Shown: one piece after another, positions 25,206 through 34,116 of the stretch
How positions within the stretch are numbered: position 1 is the first letter of the stretch
How the letters are laid out: every line of letters starts with the position of its first letter
DNA from: an uncultured Pelagibacteraceae bacterium
Lineage (GTDB): Bacteria > Pseudomonadota > Alphaproteobacteria > Pelagibacterales > Pelagibacteraceae
Assembly: GCA_902600855.1 (NCBI GenBank)
Contig: CACKKY010000006.1
Coordinates: 1-34,116, forward strand
DNA: 34,116 bases
Direction: 5' to 3'
Position numbers and translations under genes: made by a program
Notes under the pieces: generated by a model
What the model was told of the DNA's origin: nothing
The model's database searches: none
The model's input: the letters and a program-made list of their open reading frames with translations, nothing else

Positions 25206-26207
25206 TTAAAAACCTACTATTTCTTTTATTCTTTCTATCTTTTTTGATGCAATCAAATCGGCTTTTTCAACTCCATCTAGAAGAATTTTATCTAAATAAG
25301 ATTTATCTCTTAAAAGTTTTTTGATCTCTTTTGATATTGGGTCAATTTTATTTACTAATTGATCTGATAATTTTTCTTTAAATTCTGAAAAGTTTTTGCC
25401 TGCAAAAATTTCTACAGAATTTTTTAAGGAAGAGTTGGTTAAACTTGAATAAATTCCTAAAAGATTTTTTGCCTCCAATCTGTCCTCTAACTCATTTATA
25501 TTTTGTGGCATTGGTAAAGGATCGGTTTTTGCTTTTTTAATTTTATTAATTATCTGATCTTTTTCATCAGTTAAATTTATTCTACTTAAATCTGATAATT
25601 CCGATTTACTCATCTTTTTAGATCCATCTTTTAAACTCATTATCCGTGAAAATTCTTTCTGAATTAAGGGTTCAGGAACTTTTAGAAAATTTTCAACCTC
25701 AAAATCATTGTTAAATTTTTGTGCAATATCTCTACATAGCTCTAAGTGTTGCTTTTGATCATCACCAACAGGGACATGAGTAGCATCGTACAATAAAATG
25801 TCTGAAGCCATTAAAACGGGATATGAATATAGACCAATACTTGCTTTTTCCTTATCCTTTCCAGCTTTTTCTTTAAATTGAGTCATTCTATTTAACCATC
25901 CCATTCGAGCAACACAACTTAATATCCAAGCACCCTCTGCATGAGCGGATACACTCGATTGATTAAAAATTATACTTTTTTTTGGATCAATTCCACTTGC
26001 AATAAAAGTTGCAACAGTCTCTCTAATATTATTTCTTAGTTGTTTTGGGTCTTGTCTAACTGTTATGGCATGTAGATCAACAACGCAAAAGATACATTCA
26101 TTATTTTTGTTGTTATTTAAATCTACAAAATTTTTAATAGCACCTAGATAATTTCCTAAATGAAGATTACCCGTAGGCTGAACTCCTGAAAAAATTTTTT
26201 TATCCAT
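25206..26207 (-). CDS. trpS: Tryptophanyl-tRNA synthetase
   Basis: Class I aminoacyl-tRNA synthetase that charges tRNA-Trp. The 333-residue product shows the HIGH-equivalent [17 protein letters not shown] at the N-terminus, the [13 protein letters not shown]-type segment ([20 protein letters not shown]), the [15 protein letters not shown] block, and the KMSKS loop in [12 protein letters not shown]. Length is normal. It begins three bases after the murJ stop on the same strand, the usual alphaproteobacterial murJ-trpS order. Confidence 0.97.
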   Translation of the reverse strand: MDKKIFSGVQPTGNLHLGNYLGAIKNFVDLNNNKNNECIFCVVDLHAITVRQDPKQLRNNIRETVATFIASGIDPKKSIIFNQSSVSAHAEGAWILSCVARMGWLNRMTQFKEKAGKDKEKASIGLYSYPVLMASDILLYDATHVPVGDDQKQHLELCRDIAQKFNNDFEVENFLKVPEPLIQKEFSRIMSLKDGSKKMSKSELSDLSRINLTDEKDQIINKIKKAKTDPLPMPQNINELEDRLEAKNLLGIYSSLTNSSLKNSVEIFAGKNFSEFKEKLSDQLVNKIDPISKEIKKLLRDKSYLDKILLDGVEKADLIASKKIERIKEIVGF

Positions 26208-26210
26208 AAA

Positions 26211-27740
26211 TTAATACTTTAAATTAATATCACGAATATTAAAAGCTTTGATCAGATAACAAACTATCAAATAAAACAATAATCCCAATATAACACTTAA
26301 AATTAAATATAAAGACTTTATAGTTTTATGAAATGATAATTCATTTTGGAAATAATTTAATAAAAAATCAAAAAATAAACCCATTAACATTGATGCAATA
26401 ATTATTTTAAAAAGATTTAGAAAAAATTTTTCATTGAAAATGAATAAATCTCTATTTTTTAAAAATAAAAATAATAATATGGAATTGAACCATGATGATA
26501 TAGAGGTTGCAATTGGGATTATAATAAAGCCAATTTGTTTAAAATAATAAACACTAATTAAAATATTTAATATGACTGAAATTAATGAAATTAAAAATGG
26601 TGTTTTTGTATCGTGATTTGCGAAAAAAAAACTTGAAAATACTTTAATTAATGCAAATGCAGGCAATCCAAGAGCAAAATAATACAATGCCAAACCAGAA
26701 TTATAGACTGAATTTTTATCAAAAGATCCATAACCGAATAAAGCAGATATGATTTGTTCAGAACCAATTACTAAAGCAATTGTTGCTGGTAAACTTAAAA
26801 ATAAACTAAGCTCAAGAGCTTTGTTTTGTATAAATAAAATTTTATTTTTTTTTCTAGTTTGAATATGCTTTGAGAGCTGTGGTAAAATAACAACACCAAT
26901 AGCAATACCAGCTATTGCTAGATTAATTTGATATATTCTATCTGCATAATATAAATAAGAAACTGCACTTGCTTGAAATGAGGCAATTATAGTTCCGATT
27001 AAAATATTAATTTGGGTTACACCAGAGGAAAAAATACTTGGTAAAAGTTTCTTAAAAAAAAATTTTACTTTATTATTTACTTTTAATTTAAAATTAAATG
27101 TTAAATCAAAATATTTTTTTACGAAAAAATATAAAAAAAATAATTGTAAAAGACCAGCTAAAGAAACACCATATGATAAATAATAAATAAGTTTATCTCC
27201 TATTGATTTAGAAAAAATTAATATTAAAATTAAAACAATATTTAAAATTATAGGCGCCGCAGCTGCTGATGCAAATTTATTGTGAGAATTAAGAATTGCA
27301 GAAAAAAATGAAGCTAAACAAATAAAAAATAAAAATGGAAAAGTGATTCTTGTTAGATTTATTGCAATTTCCATTTTTTCAAAATCACCAACAAACCCTG
27401 GAGCAATCATAAAGATAAATGCTGGCATAAAAATTTCAATTAAAATTGTTAAAAATAATAATCCCAAGAAAAGAAGGTTAAAAATATCGTTAGCAAAATT
27501 GTTCGACTGTTTTTTACCCTTTCTTATTTCAGAAGAATAACTAGGAACAAAAGCAGCGTTAAAAGTACCCTCGGCAAACAATCTTCTAAAAGTATTTGGA
27601 ATTCTAAAAGCAACAAAAAAAGCATCAGCTAACAACCCTGTACCAAGAAAGATTGCTATTAAAATATCTCTTAAATAACCCAGTAATCTACTGATTACAG
27701 TATAGAAACCAAATGTGCCTGTTGACTTAATTAGGTTCAT
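26211..27740 (-). CDS. murJ: Lipid II flippase MurJ (MviN)
   Basis: Inner-membrane MOP-superfamily transporter that moves lipid II to the periplasmic side for peptidoglycan synthesis. The 509-residue protein is built of about 14 hydrophobic segments and opens with the MurJ signature GFYTVISRLLGYLRDILIA, followed by GLLADAFFVAFRIPNTFRRL and AEGTFNAAFVPSYS. The Met at 27740 is chosen because this start fits the family; 12 further codons upstream are open. It is divergent from maeB across 48 bases and followed by trpS. Confidence 0.95.
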   Translation of the reverse strand: MNLIKSTGTFGFYTVISRLLGYLRDILIAIFLGTGLLADAFFVAFRIPNTFRRLFAEGTFNAAFVPSYSSEIRKGKKQSNNFANDIFNLLFLGLLFLTILIEIFMPAFIFMIAPGFVGDFEKMEIAINLTRITFPFLFFICLASFFSAILNSHNKFASAAAAPIILNIVLILILIFSKSIGDKLIYYLSYGVSLAGLLQLFFLYFFVKKYFDLTFNFKLKVNNKVKFFFKKLLPSIFSSGVTQINILIGTIIASFQASAVSYLYYADRIYQINLAIAGIAIGVVILPQLSKHIQTRKKNKILFIQNKALELSLFLSLPATIALVIGSEQIISALFGYGSFDKNSVYNSGLALYYFALGLPAFALIKVFSSFFFANHDTKTPFLISLISVILNILISVYYFKQIGFIIIPIATSISSWFNSILLFLFLKNRDLFIFNEKFFLNLFKIIIASMLMGLFFDFLLNYFQNELSFHKTIKSLYLILSVILGLLFYLIVCYLIKAFNIRDINLKY

Positions 27741-27788
27741 AAATAATATTAGTCTTAATTTTATCCTATTGTACACTTATTATCAGAA

Positions 27789-30074
27789 ATGAAAAAAACA
27801 AAGATTGATCATTATACAGATAAAGAAGCTTTAGACTTTCATAAGGATAAAAAACCAGGCAAGATAGAGATCATTTCATCCAAAAACATGACAACCAAAA
27901 GAGACTTAGCATTAGCATATTCTCCTGGTGTGGCTGCTCCAGTAAAAATGATTAGCCAAAACCCTGACGCTGCATACGATTACACCAGTAAAGGAAATTT
28001 AGTTGCAGTAATCAGTAACGGTTCGGCTATATTAGGAATGGGAAACCTAGGTGCACTTGCATCAAAACCTGTAATGGAAGGAAAGGCCGTTTTATTCAAA
28101 AGATTTGCAGATATAGATTCAATTGATTTAGAGATAGATTGTTACAATACAGATGAAATAATTAATTCAATTAAAAATTTTGCACCAAGTTTTGGTGGAA
28201 TAAACTTAGAAGATATTGCTGCACCAGATTGTTTTATAATTGAACAAAATCTTAAAAAAGTTCTCGATATTCCTGTTTTTCATGACGATCAACATGGAAC
28301 TGCAATAATTACAACTGCCGCTCTTATTAATGCATTGGACATAAGTGGCAAATCTATTAAAAAAATAAAGATAGTTATAAATGGAGCAGGCGCATCCGCT
28401 CAAGCATGTGCTGAACTTTTTAAAAAATTAGGAACGCGTAGTGAAAATATAATTATGATTGATAGAAAAGGGGTCATTTATAAAGGAAGATCTAAGGGTA
28501 TGGATCAATGGAAATCAAGACACGCTATCGATACGAAATTAAGATCTCTTAATGATGCAATCAAGGGTGCTGATGTTTTTTTAGGATTATCAGCAAAAGG
28601 TACATTGAAAAAAAATCATGTAAAATTAATGGCAAAAAAACCTATTATATTTGCATGTGCAAATCCTGATCCTGAGATCACCCCTGAGGAAATTAATGAG
28701 GTAAGAAAAGATGCCATTATAGCTACTGGAAGATCAGATTATCCAAACCAAGTAAATAATCTAATTGGTTTTCCATATATTTTTAGAGGAGCGTTGGATG
28801 TAAGAGCAAAAACAATTAATGAAGAGATGAAAATGGCTGCAGCAAAAGCTATTGCAAAACTAGCTAGGGAATACGTGCCTGATGAAGTTGTTGCTGCTAT
28901 GGGGGGAGAGAGACCGCACTATGGAAAAGACTATATAATTCCATCAACATTTGATCCAAGACTGATAAGCGTAATACCAGCTGCTGTTGCGAAGGCAGCA
29001 GTAGAAAGTGGAGTAGCAAGAAAAAATATTGATAACCTGGAAATTTATAAAGATCAACTTAAACAACGTTTAGATCCAACTGTAACTATAATGCAAGGAA
29101 TTAATTCTTTCATTAAAAATAATCAGAAAAGAATTGTATTTGCTGATGGTGAAGATGAAAATACTCTTAAAGCCGCTATCGCTTTTAAAAATTCAAAATT
29201 AGGTGTTCCAATTTTGGTAGGAAAAAAAGATAAAATTAAAGAACAGATAAAGAAAATTGGATATGACTCAGATTTTAATATCGAAATAACTAATTCTAAA
29301 GATGTTGAGAAAAGAAACAAATATGCAAAAAATTTATTTAAAAAACTTCAGAGAGATCAGGGTTTATTAGAAAGAGATTGTGATCGACTTGTTAGAAACG
29401 ATAGAGTTATTTGGGCAGCTAGCATGGTCGCTTGTGGTGATGCAGATGGAGCTGTAACAGGTAATACTAGAAGATTTGGCTCCTCACTAGAAAAAATTAA
29501 ACAAGTTGTTGACGCCAGAGATGGCGAAATCATGTTTGGTCTTAATATGGTAGTTCATAAAGGAAAAACAATATTTGTTGGTGATACTAGTGTTCATGAA
29601 TATCCAACATCAGAACAAATGGCTGAAATAGCAATATCTGCAGCAAGAGTGGTTAAATTATTCGGTTTTGATCCAAAGGTTGCTTTTGTGTCTCATTCTA
29701 CTTTTGGTCAACCTATCACAAGTAGAACTAAACATATTAGAAAAGCTGTTGAAATTTTAAGAGAAAAAAAAGTAAACTTTGAATTCGATGGTGATATGCA
29801 GCCTGATGTGGCTCTTAATAAAGAATATCAAGATTTATATCCATTTTCAAAAATAGTTGGGAATGCAAATATTTTGATAATGCCAGGTCAACATAGTGCA
29901 GCTATATCATATAAAATGATGAAAACTTTAGGAGACACAAAAGTGATAGGGCCGCTATTAATAGGTCTGGGCCTTCCTATTGAAATTGTGCCTTTAAGAT
30001 CCTCTACTTCAGAAATAATTAATTTAGCATCAGTTGCGGCATACTCAGCTGAAGTAATTAATTATAAAAACTAG
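27789..30074 (+). CDS. maeB: NADP-dependent malic enzyme with C-terminal phosphotransacetylase-like domain
   Basis: Oxidatively decarboxylates malate to pyruvate, yielding NADPH. The first ~420 residues are the malic enzyme: [33 protein letters not shown], the metal/substrate region EDIAAPDCF and [10 protein letters not shown], and the nucleotide-binding [15 protein letters not shown]. From about residue 448 ([16 protein letters not shown]) to the end is a PTA_PTB domain, which in MaeB proteins is regulatory and binds acetyl-CoA rather than acting as a transferase. The 761-residue length fits. The gene stands alone, divergent from murJ, and its stop overlaps that of the BON lipoprotein on the opposite strand (shared CTAG). 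Confidence 0.96.
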   Translation: MKKTKIDHYTDKEALDFHKDKKPGKIEIISSKNMTTKRDLALAYSPGVAAPVKMISQNPDAAYDYTSKGNLVAVISNGSAILGMGNLGALASKPVMEGKAVLFKRFADIDSIDLEIDCYNTDEIINSIKNFAPSFGGINLEDIAAPDCFIIEQNLKKVLDIPVFHDDQHGTAIITTAALINALDISGKSIKKIKIVINGAGASAQACAELFKKLGTRSENIIMIDRKGVIYKGRSKGMDQWKSRHAIDTKLRSLNDAIKGADVFLGLSAKGTLKKNHVKLMAKKPIIFACANPDPEITPEEINEVRKDAIIATGRSDYPNQVNNLIGFPYIFRGALDVRAKTINEEMKMAAAKAIAKLAREYVPDEVVAAMGGERPHYGKDYIIPSTFDPRLISVIPAAVAKAAVESGVARKNIDNLEIYKDQLKQRLDPTVTIMQGINSFIKNNQKRIVFADGEDENTLKAAIAFKNSKLGVPILVGKKDKIKEQIKKIGYDSDFNIEITNSKDVEKRNKYAKNLFKKLQRDQGLLERDCDRLVRNDRVIWAASMVACGDADGAVTGNTRRFGSSLEKIKQVVDARDGEIMFGLNMVVHKGKTIFVGDTSVHEYPTSEQMAEIAISAARVVKLFGFDPKVAFVSHSTFGQPITSRTKHIRKAVEILREKKVNFEFDGDMQPDVALNKEYQDLYPFSKIVGNANILIMPGQHSAAISYKMMKTLGDTKVIGPLLIGLGLPIEIVPLRSSTSEIINLASVAAYSAEVINYKN

Positions 30075-30664
30075 TCTTTTTGGATTCTTAAATCCTCAAC
30101 AAGAATTATACTTGCGATTACCTTCTCTACATCGAGTATTTCCTCTCCCTCGCTTATTACCAAGTCTTTTTCATCAGAGGTCATTGCTATCCCATAAATA
30201 TATATTTTTTTTTTATAAGTATCTATTTGATAGTTTGAAGCCTTAATATTTTTATTTAAGATCATTGCAGTACGCAGTTGTGAAGTAATCAAAATATCTT
30301 TTGCTGATCTTTTAAAATTAAATTCTTCTTTTATTTTAATATCATTTTTTACAGATCTAGCACCATCTGTTTCCCAGGCTAGTTTAGTTAATTGTAATTT
30401 TTCTTCAGGGTTGTTTACTTTGCCTGTCAAAAAAATTCTTCCATCGAGCACTTTTGTTTTTACAGATAGAACATAATTTTTATTTTTTAAAAGAATTCTA
30501 GCTGATAAGCTTTTTTGCATTATTGAGTCATCAATTTGAGTACCCACTGAACGAGGATCAAATGCAACACTTACACCTGTTCCAAAAATTCCTTTTGATG
30601 AAAAGCCAACACAACCTGAAAAAAAAACTCCTATCAAAATAACTAAAATATATTTAATTTTCAT
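30071..30664 (-). CDS. BON-domain outer-membrane-type lipoprotein (DolP/YraP-like)
   Basis: A 197-residue lipoprotein. The signal peptide ends in a lipobox with the acylated Cys at residue 18 (GVFFSGCVG). Two BON domains follow (about 45-115 and 120-190; for example LTGKVNNPEEKLQLTKLAW and YIYGIAMTSDEKDLV), a phospholipid-binding fold found in E. coli DolP, which supports outer-membrane integrity. It overlaps the end of rsmI by 11 bases, so is probably translated from the same mRNA. In E. coli dolP is also near rsmI and lpoA, supporting the assignment. Its end overlaps maeB by four bases. Confidence 0.87.
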   Translation of the reverse strand: MKIKYILVILIGVFFSGCVGFSSKGIFGTGVSVAFDPRSVGTQIDDSIMQKSLSARILLKNKNYVLSVKTKVLDGRIFLTGKVNNPEEKLQLTKLAWETDGARSVKNDIKIKEEFNFKRSAKDILITSQLRTAMILNKNIKASNYQIDTYKKKIYIYGIAMTSDEKDLVISEGEEILDVEKVIASIILVEDLRIQKD

Positions 30665-31517
30665 TTTTTAATTTTAAACAATAATTATAAATTTCTTTTT
30701 TAGATATATCGTTATTTTGTTTTATAATATTTATAATTTCTTTGACACTTAATTTATTAATCATTTTTTTTATATTTATTTTAATCGACTCATTTAATTC
30801 TTTTGAATTCTTATTATTGTGATTATTCTCAGAAATTACAATAGTAAGCTCTCCTTTAAGGTCGTTAGAAAAAGGTTTTAAATCATCAACATTAGACCTA
30901 ATAAATTCTTCATAAATTTTTGAAATTTCTCGGCAAAATACAATCTTCCTAGAACTAAAGAATTTTTTTAATTCTGGAATTATCTTATTAATCTTTTTTG
31001 GTGAAACAAAAAAAACTATTGAACAATTAATTTGAGACAAATTTTCTAAGTCATTTTTTAGAACTTTAATTTTTTCTGGGAAAAAACCATAGAAAAAAAA
31101 TTTATCAGAAAATCCACTTATAGAAACTGCTGCTGCAACCGCAGAAGCTCCTGGTATAGGCATGACATTAATATCATGTTTAACACACTCGTTAATCAGA
31201 ATATTACCTGGATCAGAAATACTTGGAGTTCCAGCATCAGAAATTATAGAAACTTTTTTATTTGATTTTAATAATTCTATTACTTTTTTTAAATTTTTTT
31301 TTTCGTTGAATTTGTGGTTTGAAATTAATTTAGACTTAATATCAAATCTATTTAATATGTTTTGAGAAACTCTTGTATCTTCACACAAAATATAATCAGA
31401 TTTTTTTAATATATCTATAGCTCTATAGGTGATATCTTGCATATTACCTATAGGGGTTGATACTAAATATAGATTATTTTTAGTATTTTTTTTTTTAGAT
31501 TGTGGTTTTATGTTCAT
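30654..31517 (-). CDS. rsmI: 16S rRNA (cytidine-1402-2'-O)-methyltransferase RsmI
   Basis: SAM-dependent enzyme that 2'-O-methylates C1402 in the ribosomal P site. The 287-residue product has the tetrapyrrole-methylase-fold signature LYLVSTPIGNMQDITYRA, then CEDTRVSQN, the glycine loop ISDAGTPSISDPG, and VMPIPGASAVAAAVSISGF, in the order of RsmI. The C-terminal ~60 residues are Lys- and Asn-rich, ending in a predicted helical tail. The start at 31517 is 34 bases from the divergent LpoA-like gene. It overlaps the BON lipoprotein by 11 bases. Confidence 0.95.
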   Translation of the reverse strand: MNIKPQSKKKNTKNNLYLVSTPIGNMQDITYRAIDILKKSDYILCEDTRVSQNILNRFDIKSKLISNHKFNEKKNLKKVIELLKSNKKVSIISDAGTPSISDPGNILINECVKHDINVMPIPGASAVAAAVSISGFSDKFFFYGFFPEKIKVLKNDLENLSQINCSIVFFVSPKKINKIIPELKKFFSSRKIVFCREISKIYEEFIRSNVDDLKPFSNDLKGELTIVISENNHNNKNSKELNESIKINIKKMINKLSVKEIINIIKQNNDISKKEIYNYCLKLKNEN

Positions 31518-31551
31518 AATTAAGATTAAAAAATATTATAATATCATTAAA

Positions 31552-32706
31552 ATGGGTAGATTTATTAAAATTATTTTCTTTTTAATTTTGAGTCACTTTC
31601 TATTAAACTTAAGCTTCGCAAAAGCACAAGAAAAAATTAAAATTGGTTTGCTAATACCAATGACTGGTTCAAATAAAAAGATTGGCGAATCAATAGTAAA
31701 AGCAGTAAGGATGGCTGTTAAAGATATTGATAGTGATTTAATAGAAATCATTCCAAAAGATACCAATACAAATCCTGAAAAAACTCTTAAATCTGCTATA
31801 GAATTAAAAGAAGCGGGAATAAAAATTGTAATAGGACCTGTATTTTACAAAAGTTTATTATATTTAGATAAAATTCGAGACCTTACTTTTTTATCTTTAA
31901 CAAATAGAACTTTAGACCTGCCATCGAATGTGATCTCAGCAGGTATTAATTCAACATCTCAGTTTAATACTATTAAAAAATTTATTCAAACAAAGAGTAT
32001 AAAAAAAACTTTATTTTTAACACCGATGCAGGACTTTGAGTTTGAAATAAATGATGGTATTAAAAAATCAAAAATCAAAGTTTTTAAGGAGCACGTTTAT
32101 GACTCTGATCCTACCAAGTTAACTAATCAAATTGAAGAAATCACAAAATACAGGATTAGGAAGCAAAATTTAGAAGATGAAATCAATAGAGTAAAAAACT
32201 CTAATGACCCAAACAAAGAAAAAAAAATTAAAAAACTTGAGCAAAAGTATAGCTTAGGTGGTCTTAATTTTGATGCAGTGATGATTTCTGACTTTAATGA
32301 GAGTTTAAAAAGTGTATTCACTTCACTTTTATATACAGACGTATCACCTAAAAAAAAATATTTTATTACATTGAATCAATGGTTTGACATGAGCTTACAG
32401 AATGAAACGGATATTCAACCTTTATATTATCCATCAATAAATAAAAAAAATTTTGAAAATTTTAAAGAAAAATTTTTTAAAGAATTCGGATTATATCCTT
32501 CGCACTTATCTTTGCTAAGTTATGATCTCGTTGGTCTTCTTTATTATTTATCTCTGAAGACTGATCTATCAAATGTAGAAAAAATTTTTAAAAACAAAAA
32601 CTCATTTAAGGGAAAAATTGGCATATTTGATATCAAAAATAATACGATAAATCATAAATTAAATTTTTATAAAATAGAGAATAATAAAACTATAAAAATT
32701 TTCTAA
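31552..32706 (+). CDS. LpoA-like periplasmic protein (penicillin-binding protein activator family)
   Basis: A 384-residue exported protein with a type-1 periplasmic-binding fold. A signal peptide (IIFFLILSHFLLNLSFAKA, about residues 5-23) is followed by the receptor-type domain IKIGLLIPMTGSNKKIGES, then IVIGPVFYKS. A charged, coiled-coil-like insertion (about 195-240) interrupts the fold before GGLNFDAVMISDF, as in alphaproteobacterial LpoA-like proteins. Position next to rsmI matches E. coli, where lpoA is divergent from rsmI; this favours a peptidoglycan-synthase activator over an amino-acid-binding protein, but no lipobox Cys is present. ATG 31552 is chosen because 41 extra codons upstream lie inside rsmI. 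Its end overlaps rdgB by 17 bases. Confidence 0.78.
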   Translation: MGRFIKIIFFLILSHFLLNLSFAKAQEKIKIGLLIPMTGSNKKIGESIVKAVRMAVKDIDSDLIEIIPKDTNTNPEKTLKSAIELKEAGIKIVIGPVFYKSLLYLDKIRDLTFLSLTNRTLDLPSNVISAGINSTSQFNTIKKFIQTKSIKKTLFLTPMQDFEFEINDGIKKSKIKVFKEHVYDSDPTKLTNQIEEITKYRIRKQNLEDEINRVKNSNDPNKEKKIKKLEQKYSLGGLNFDAVMISDFNESLKSVFTSLLYTDVSPKKKYFITLNQWFDMSLQNETDIQPLYYPSINKKNFENFKEKFFKEFGLYPSHLSLLSYDLVGLLYYLSLKTDLSNVEKIFKNKNSFKGKIGIFDIKNNTINHKLNFYKIENNKTIKIF

Positions 32707-33292
32707 TTTTTTTAAAAGCTTGATATCTATGATCCATATTATATTTTTGTGAAGGTTGCATTTCTCCAAAAGTTTTTCTTTTTTTTTCTGGAATAAAAAT
32801 TGGATCATAACCAAATCCTTTTTTCCCCTTTGGCTCTTGTGCAATTTGCCCTTCTACCTTACCTAATACACAAGCAATTTTTTTATTAAAATAAGAGATA
32901 GACAAAGCACAAATAAATCTAGCTTTAATTTTTTTATTTTTCCAATTTTTATCCTTTTTTTTAAGTTCTTTATAAACTCTTTTTATGGCTTTGCCGAAAT
33001 CTCCATGCTTTCCTCCCCATCTTGCAGAATAAATTCCTGGATTTTTATTTAAAAAATCTATTTCCAAACCAGAATCATCAGCTAGACAGATCAACCCTGT
33101 TTTTTTTGAAAAATACTTAGATTTTATCAAAGAATTTGCTTTAAATGTTTTACCATTTTCTTTTGGGCTTTTAAGGTGAAATTCAGAAGTTGAATGAATT
33201 TTAATGTTTTTTGGTAATAAACTCTTTATTTCACGGAGTTTACCTCTGTTATTGGTTCCAACAAGTAATTTATAAATTTTTTGTTTAGACAT
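32690..33292 (-). CDS. rdgB: RdgB/HAM1 non-canonical purine NTP pyrophosphatase
   Basis: Hydrolyses dITP, ITP and XTP to monophosphates, preventing their incorporation into nucleic acids. The 200-residue product has the nucleotide-binding start LLVGTNNRGKLREIKSLL, the metal-binding CLADDSGLEIDFLNKNPG, YSARWGG, and the C-terminal KKGFGYDPIFIPE and QKYNMDHRYQAF segments that read the base. Length is standard. It is divergent from grpE over 36 bases; in other Alphaproteobacteria rph and rdgB also lie near the hrcA-grpE heat-shock genes. Its last 17 bases overlap the convergent LpoA-like gene. Confidence 0.95.
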   Translation of the reverse strand: MSKQKIYKLLVGTNNRGKLREIKSLLPKNIKIHSTSEFHLKSPKENGKTFKANSLIKSKYFSKKTGLICLADDSGLEIDFLNKNPGIYSARWGGKHGDFGKAIKRVYKELKKKDKNWKNKKIKARFICALSISYFNKKIACVLGKVEGQIAQEPKGKKGFGYDPIFIPEKKRKTFGEMQPSQKYNMDHRYQAFKKIRKFL

Positions 33293-33328
33293 CTAGAAAT
33301 TATCTAAATCCTTACCATATAAGAGGTA

Positions 33329-33958
33329 ATGGAAAAAGAAGAAAACCAAAATAACTCCTCTGAAGAACAAAATTTCAGTACAGCTGAAGAAAAAGATAAA
33401 TCTGAGGTAAATTCGAATACTGAAGATAAAAAAGAAATCAAAGAGTCTACTCCAGAAGAAAAGATTGTAGAACTCGAAGACAAGATTACAAGAACTTTTG
33501 CCGAAATGGAAAATCAAAGAAGAAGATTTGAAAAAGAAAAAGAAGACGCTTTTGAATATGGTGGTTATAGTTTTGCCAAAGAAGCACTGACTTTGATTGA
33601 TAACTTAGATCGTTCTAAACAAGTTCTTGAGAGTGATGATAAATTAAAAGAAACTGAAGCATTAAAAAAAACACTTGAACATTTAGATATCATTAAAAAA
33701 GATTTAATTTCGATTTTTGAAAAAAATAATATCAAACAAATAGATAGTTTTAATAAAAAGCTAGATCCAAACTTTCATCAAGCAATGATGGAAATAGAAG
33801 ATGACACAAAAGAACCTGGCACAATAATTCAAGAAATTCAAAAAGGTTTTACTATTAAAGATAGACTTCTGAGACCCTCATTAGTTGGTGTATCAAAAAA
33901 AGTAACAAAAAAAGAAGAAAAAACCGAGGAAAATCAGGAAAATTCAAAGGATAAATAA
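33329..33958 (+). CDS. grpE: Nucleotide exchange factor GrpE
   Basis: Co-chaperone that releases ADP from DnaK. The 209-residue protein begins with a long acidic, disordered stretch (to about residue 45), then a coiled-coil dimer helix (VELEDKITRTFAEMENQRRR through EKEDAF) and the C-terminal beta domain with LDPNFHQAMMEIEDD and GFTIKDRLLRPSLVGVSK. Length is ordinary. A GAGG precedes the ATG by only three bases, closer than usual. hrcA, often upstream, is not present; rdgB is divergent instead. dnaK follows 61 bases downstream and seems to have its own promoter. Confidence 0.95.
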   Translation: MEKEENQNNSSEEQNFSTAEEKDKSEVNSNTEDKKEIKESTPEEKIVELEDKITRTFAEMENQRRRFEKEKEDAFEYGGYSFAKEALTLIDNLDRSKQVLESDDKLKETEALKKTLEHLDIIKKDLISIFEKNNIKQIDSFNKKLDPNFHQAMMEIEDDTKEPGTIIQEIQKGFTIKDRLLRPSLVGVSKKVTKKEEKTEENQENSKDK

Positions 33959-33970
33959 TTATGAGATCAA

Positions 33971-34116
<146 letters not shown>

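Noticed and set aside
31429-31551. Forty-one-codon upstream extension of the LpoA-like gene
   Set aside because: It lies inside the 5' end of rsmI on the other strand and would place a non-signal sequence before a clear signal peptide beginning at 31552.

Overview
The window is a gene-dense, strongly AT-rich bacterial chromosome segment, best explained as a member of the SAR11 clade (Pelagibacterales, Alphaproteobacteria) or a very close low-GC relative. The reasons are the protein content (a heme-type Irr regulator, FabA/FabB/FabI in one run, NADP-malic enzyme fused to a phosphotransacetylase domain), the alphaproteobacterial gene order, and extreme compaction. Neighbouring genes abut or overlap by a few bases, no gap exceeds about 90 bases, and I see no tRNA, rRNA, insertion sequence, prophage or CRISPR array. 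The assignment to SAR11 is inference from these traits, not from a database match.

Layout. (1) 50-1224, minus: rpsT and mutM, whose order suggests dnaA lies just outside the left edge. (2) 1254-6371, plus: ubiE-ubiB-coaBC-dut-ThiF/MoeB-like-SH3 protein, a run with start/stop overlaps (ubiquinone synthesis, coenzyme A synthesis, dUTP removal). (3) 6373-9991: peroxiredoxin and irr on minus, then fabA-fabB-fabI on plus (unsaturated fatty acid synthesis and elongation). This section holds three copies of a 17-base palindrome matching the pattern expected for Irr operators. (4) 10026-11195: an unrecognised membrane-anchored SGNH-hydrolase-like protein. (5) 11253-22503, minus: a long block in the classic alphaproteobacterial order tsaB-fur-miaB-phoH-ybeY-lnt-metK-nusA-infB-rbfA-rpsO-pnp (tRNA modification, RNA processing, translation). 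(6) 22451-24603: a secreted polysaccharide deacetylase facing a membrane-anchored Bax-type glucosaminidase. (7) 24608-27740, minus: a NifU-like Fe-S protein, trpS and murJ. (8) 27789-30074, plus: maeB. (9) 30071-32706: a BON-domain lipoprotein and rsmI on minus, with a divergent LpoA-like periplasmic protein. (10) 32690-34116: rdgB on minus, then grpE and the first 32 codons of dnaK on plus.

The strongest anomaly is at 13639-14478. This intact reading frame begins as the N-terminal third of translation initiation factor IF2 and ends as the last ~48 residues of ribosome-binding factor RbfA. The IF2 GTPase and tRNA-binding domains and most of RbfA are absent. Because infB is essential, this is either an assembly join across about 2 kb or a real deletion/fusion compensated elsewhere. 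The second notable item is a compact iron-control locus: a near-consensus promoter for a peroxiredoxin flanked and overlapped by two Irr-like palindromes exactly 31 bases apart, predicted to make a nearly leaderless mRNA, with a third copy between irr and fabA. Otherwise the window is housekeeping; I found no evidence of a wholly new defence or mobile system.
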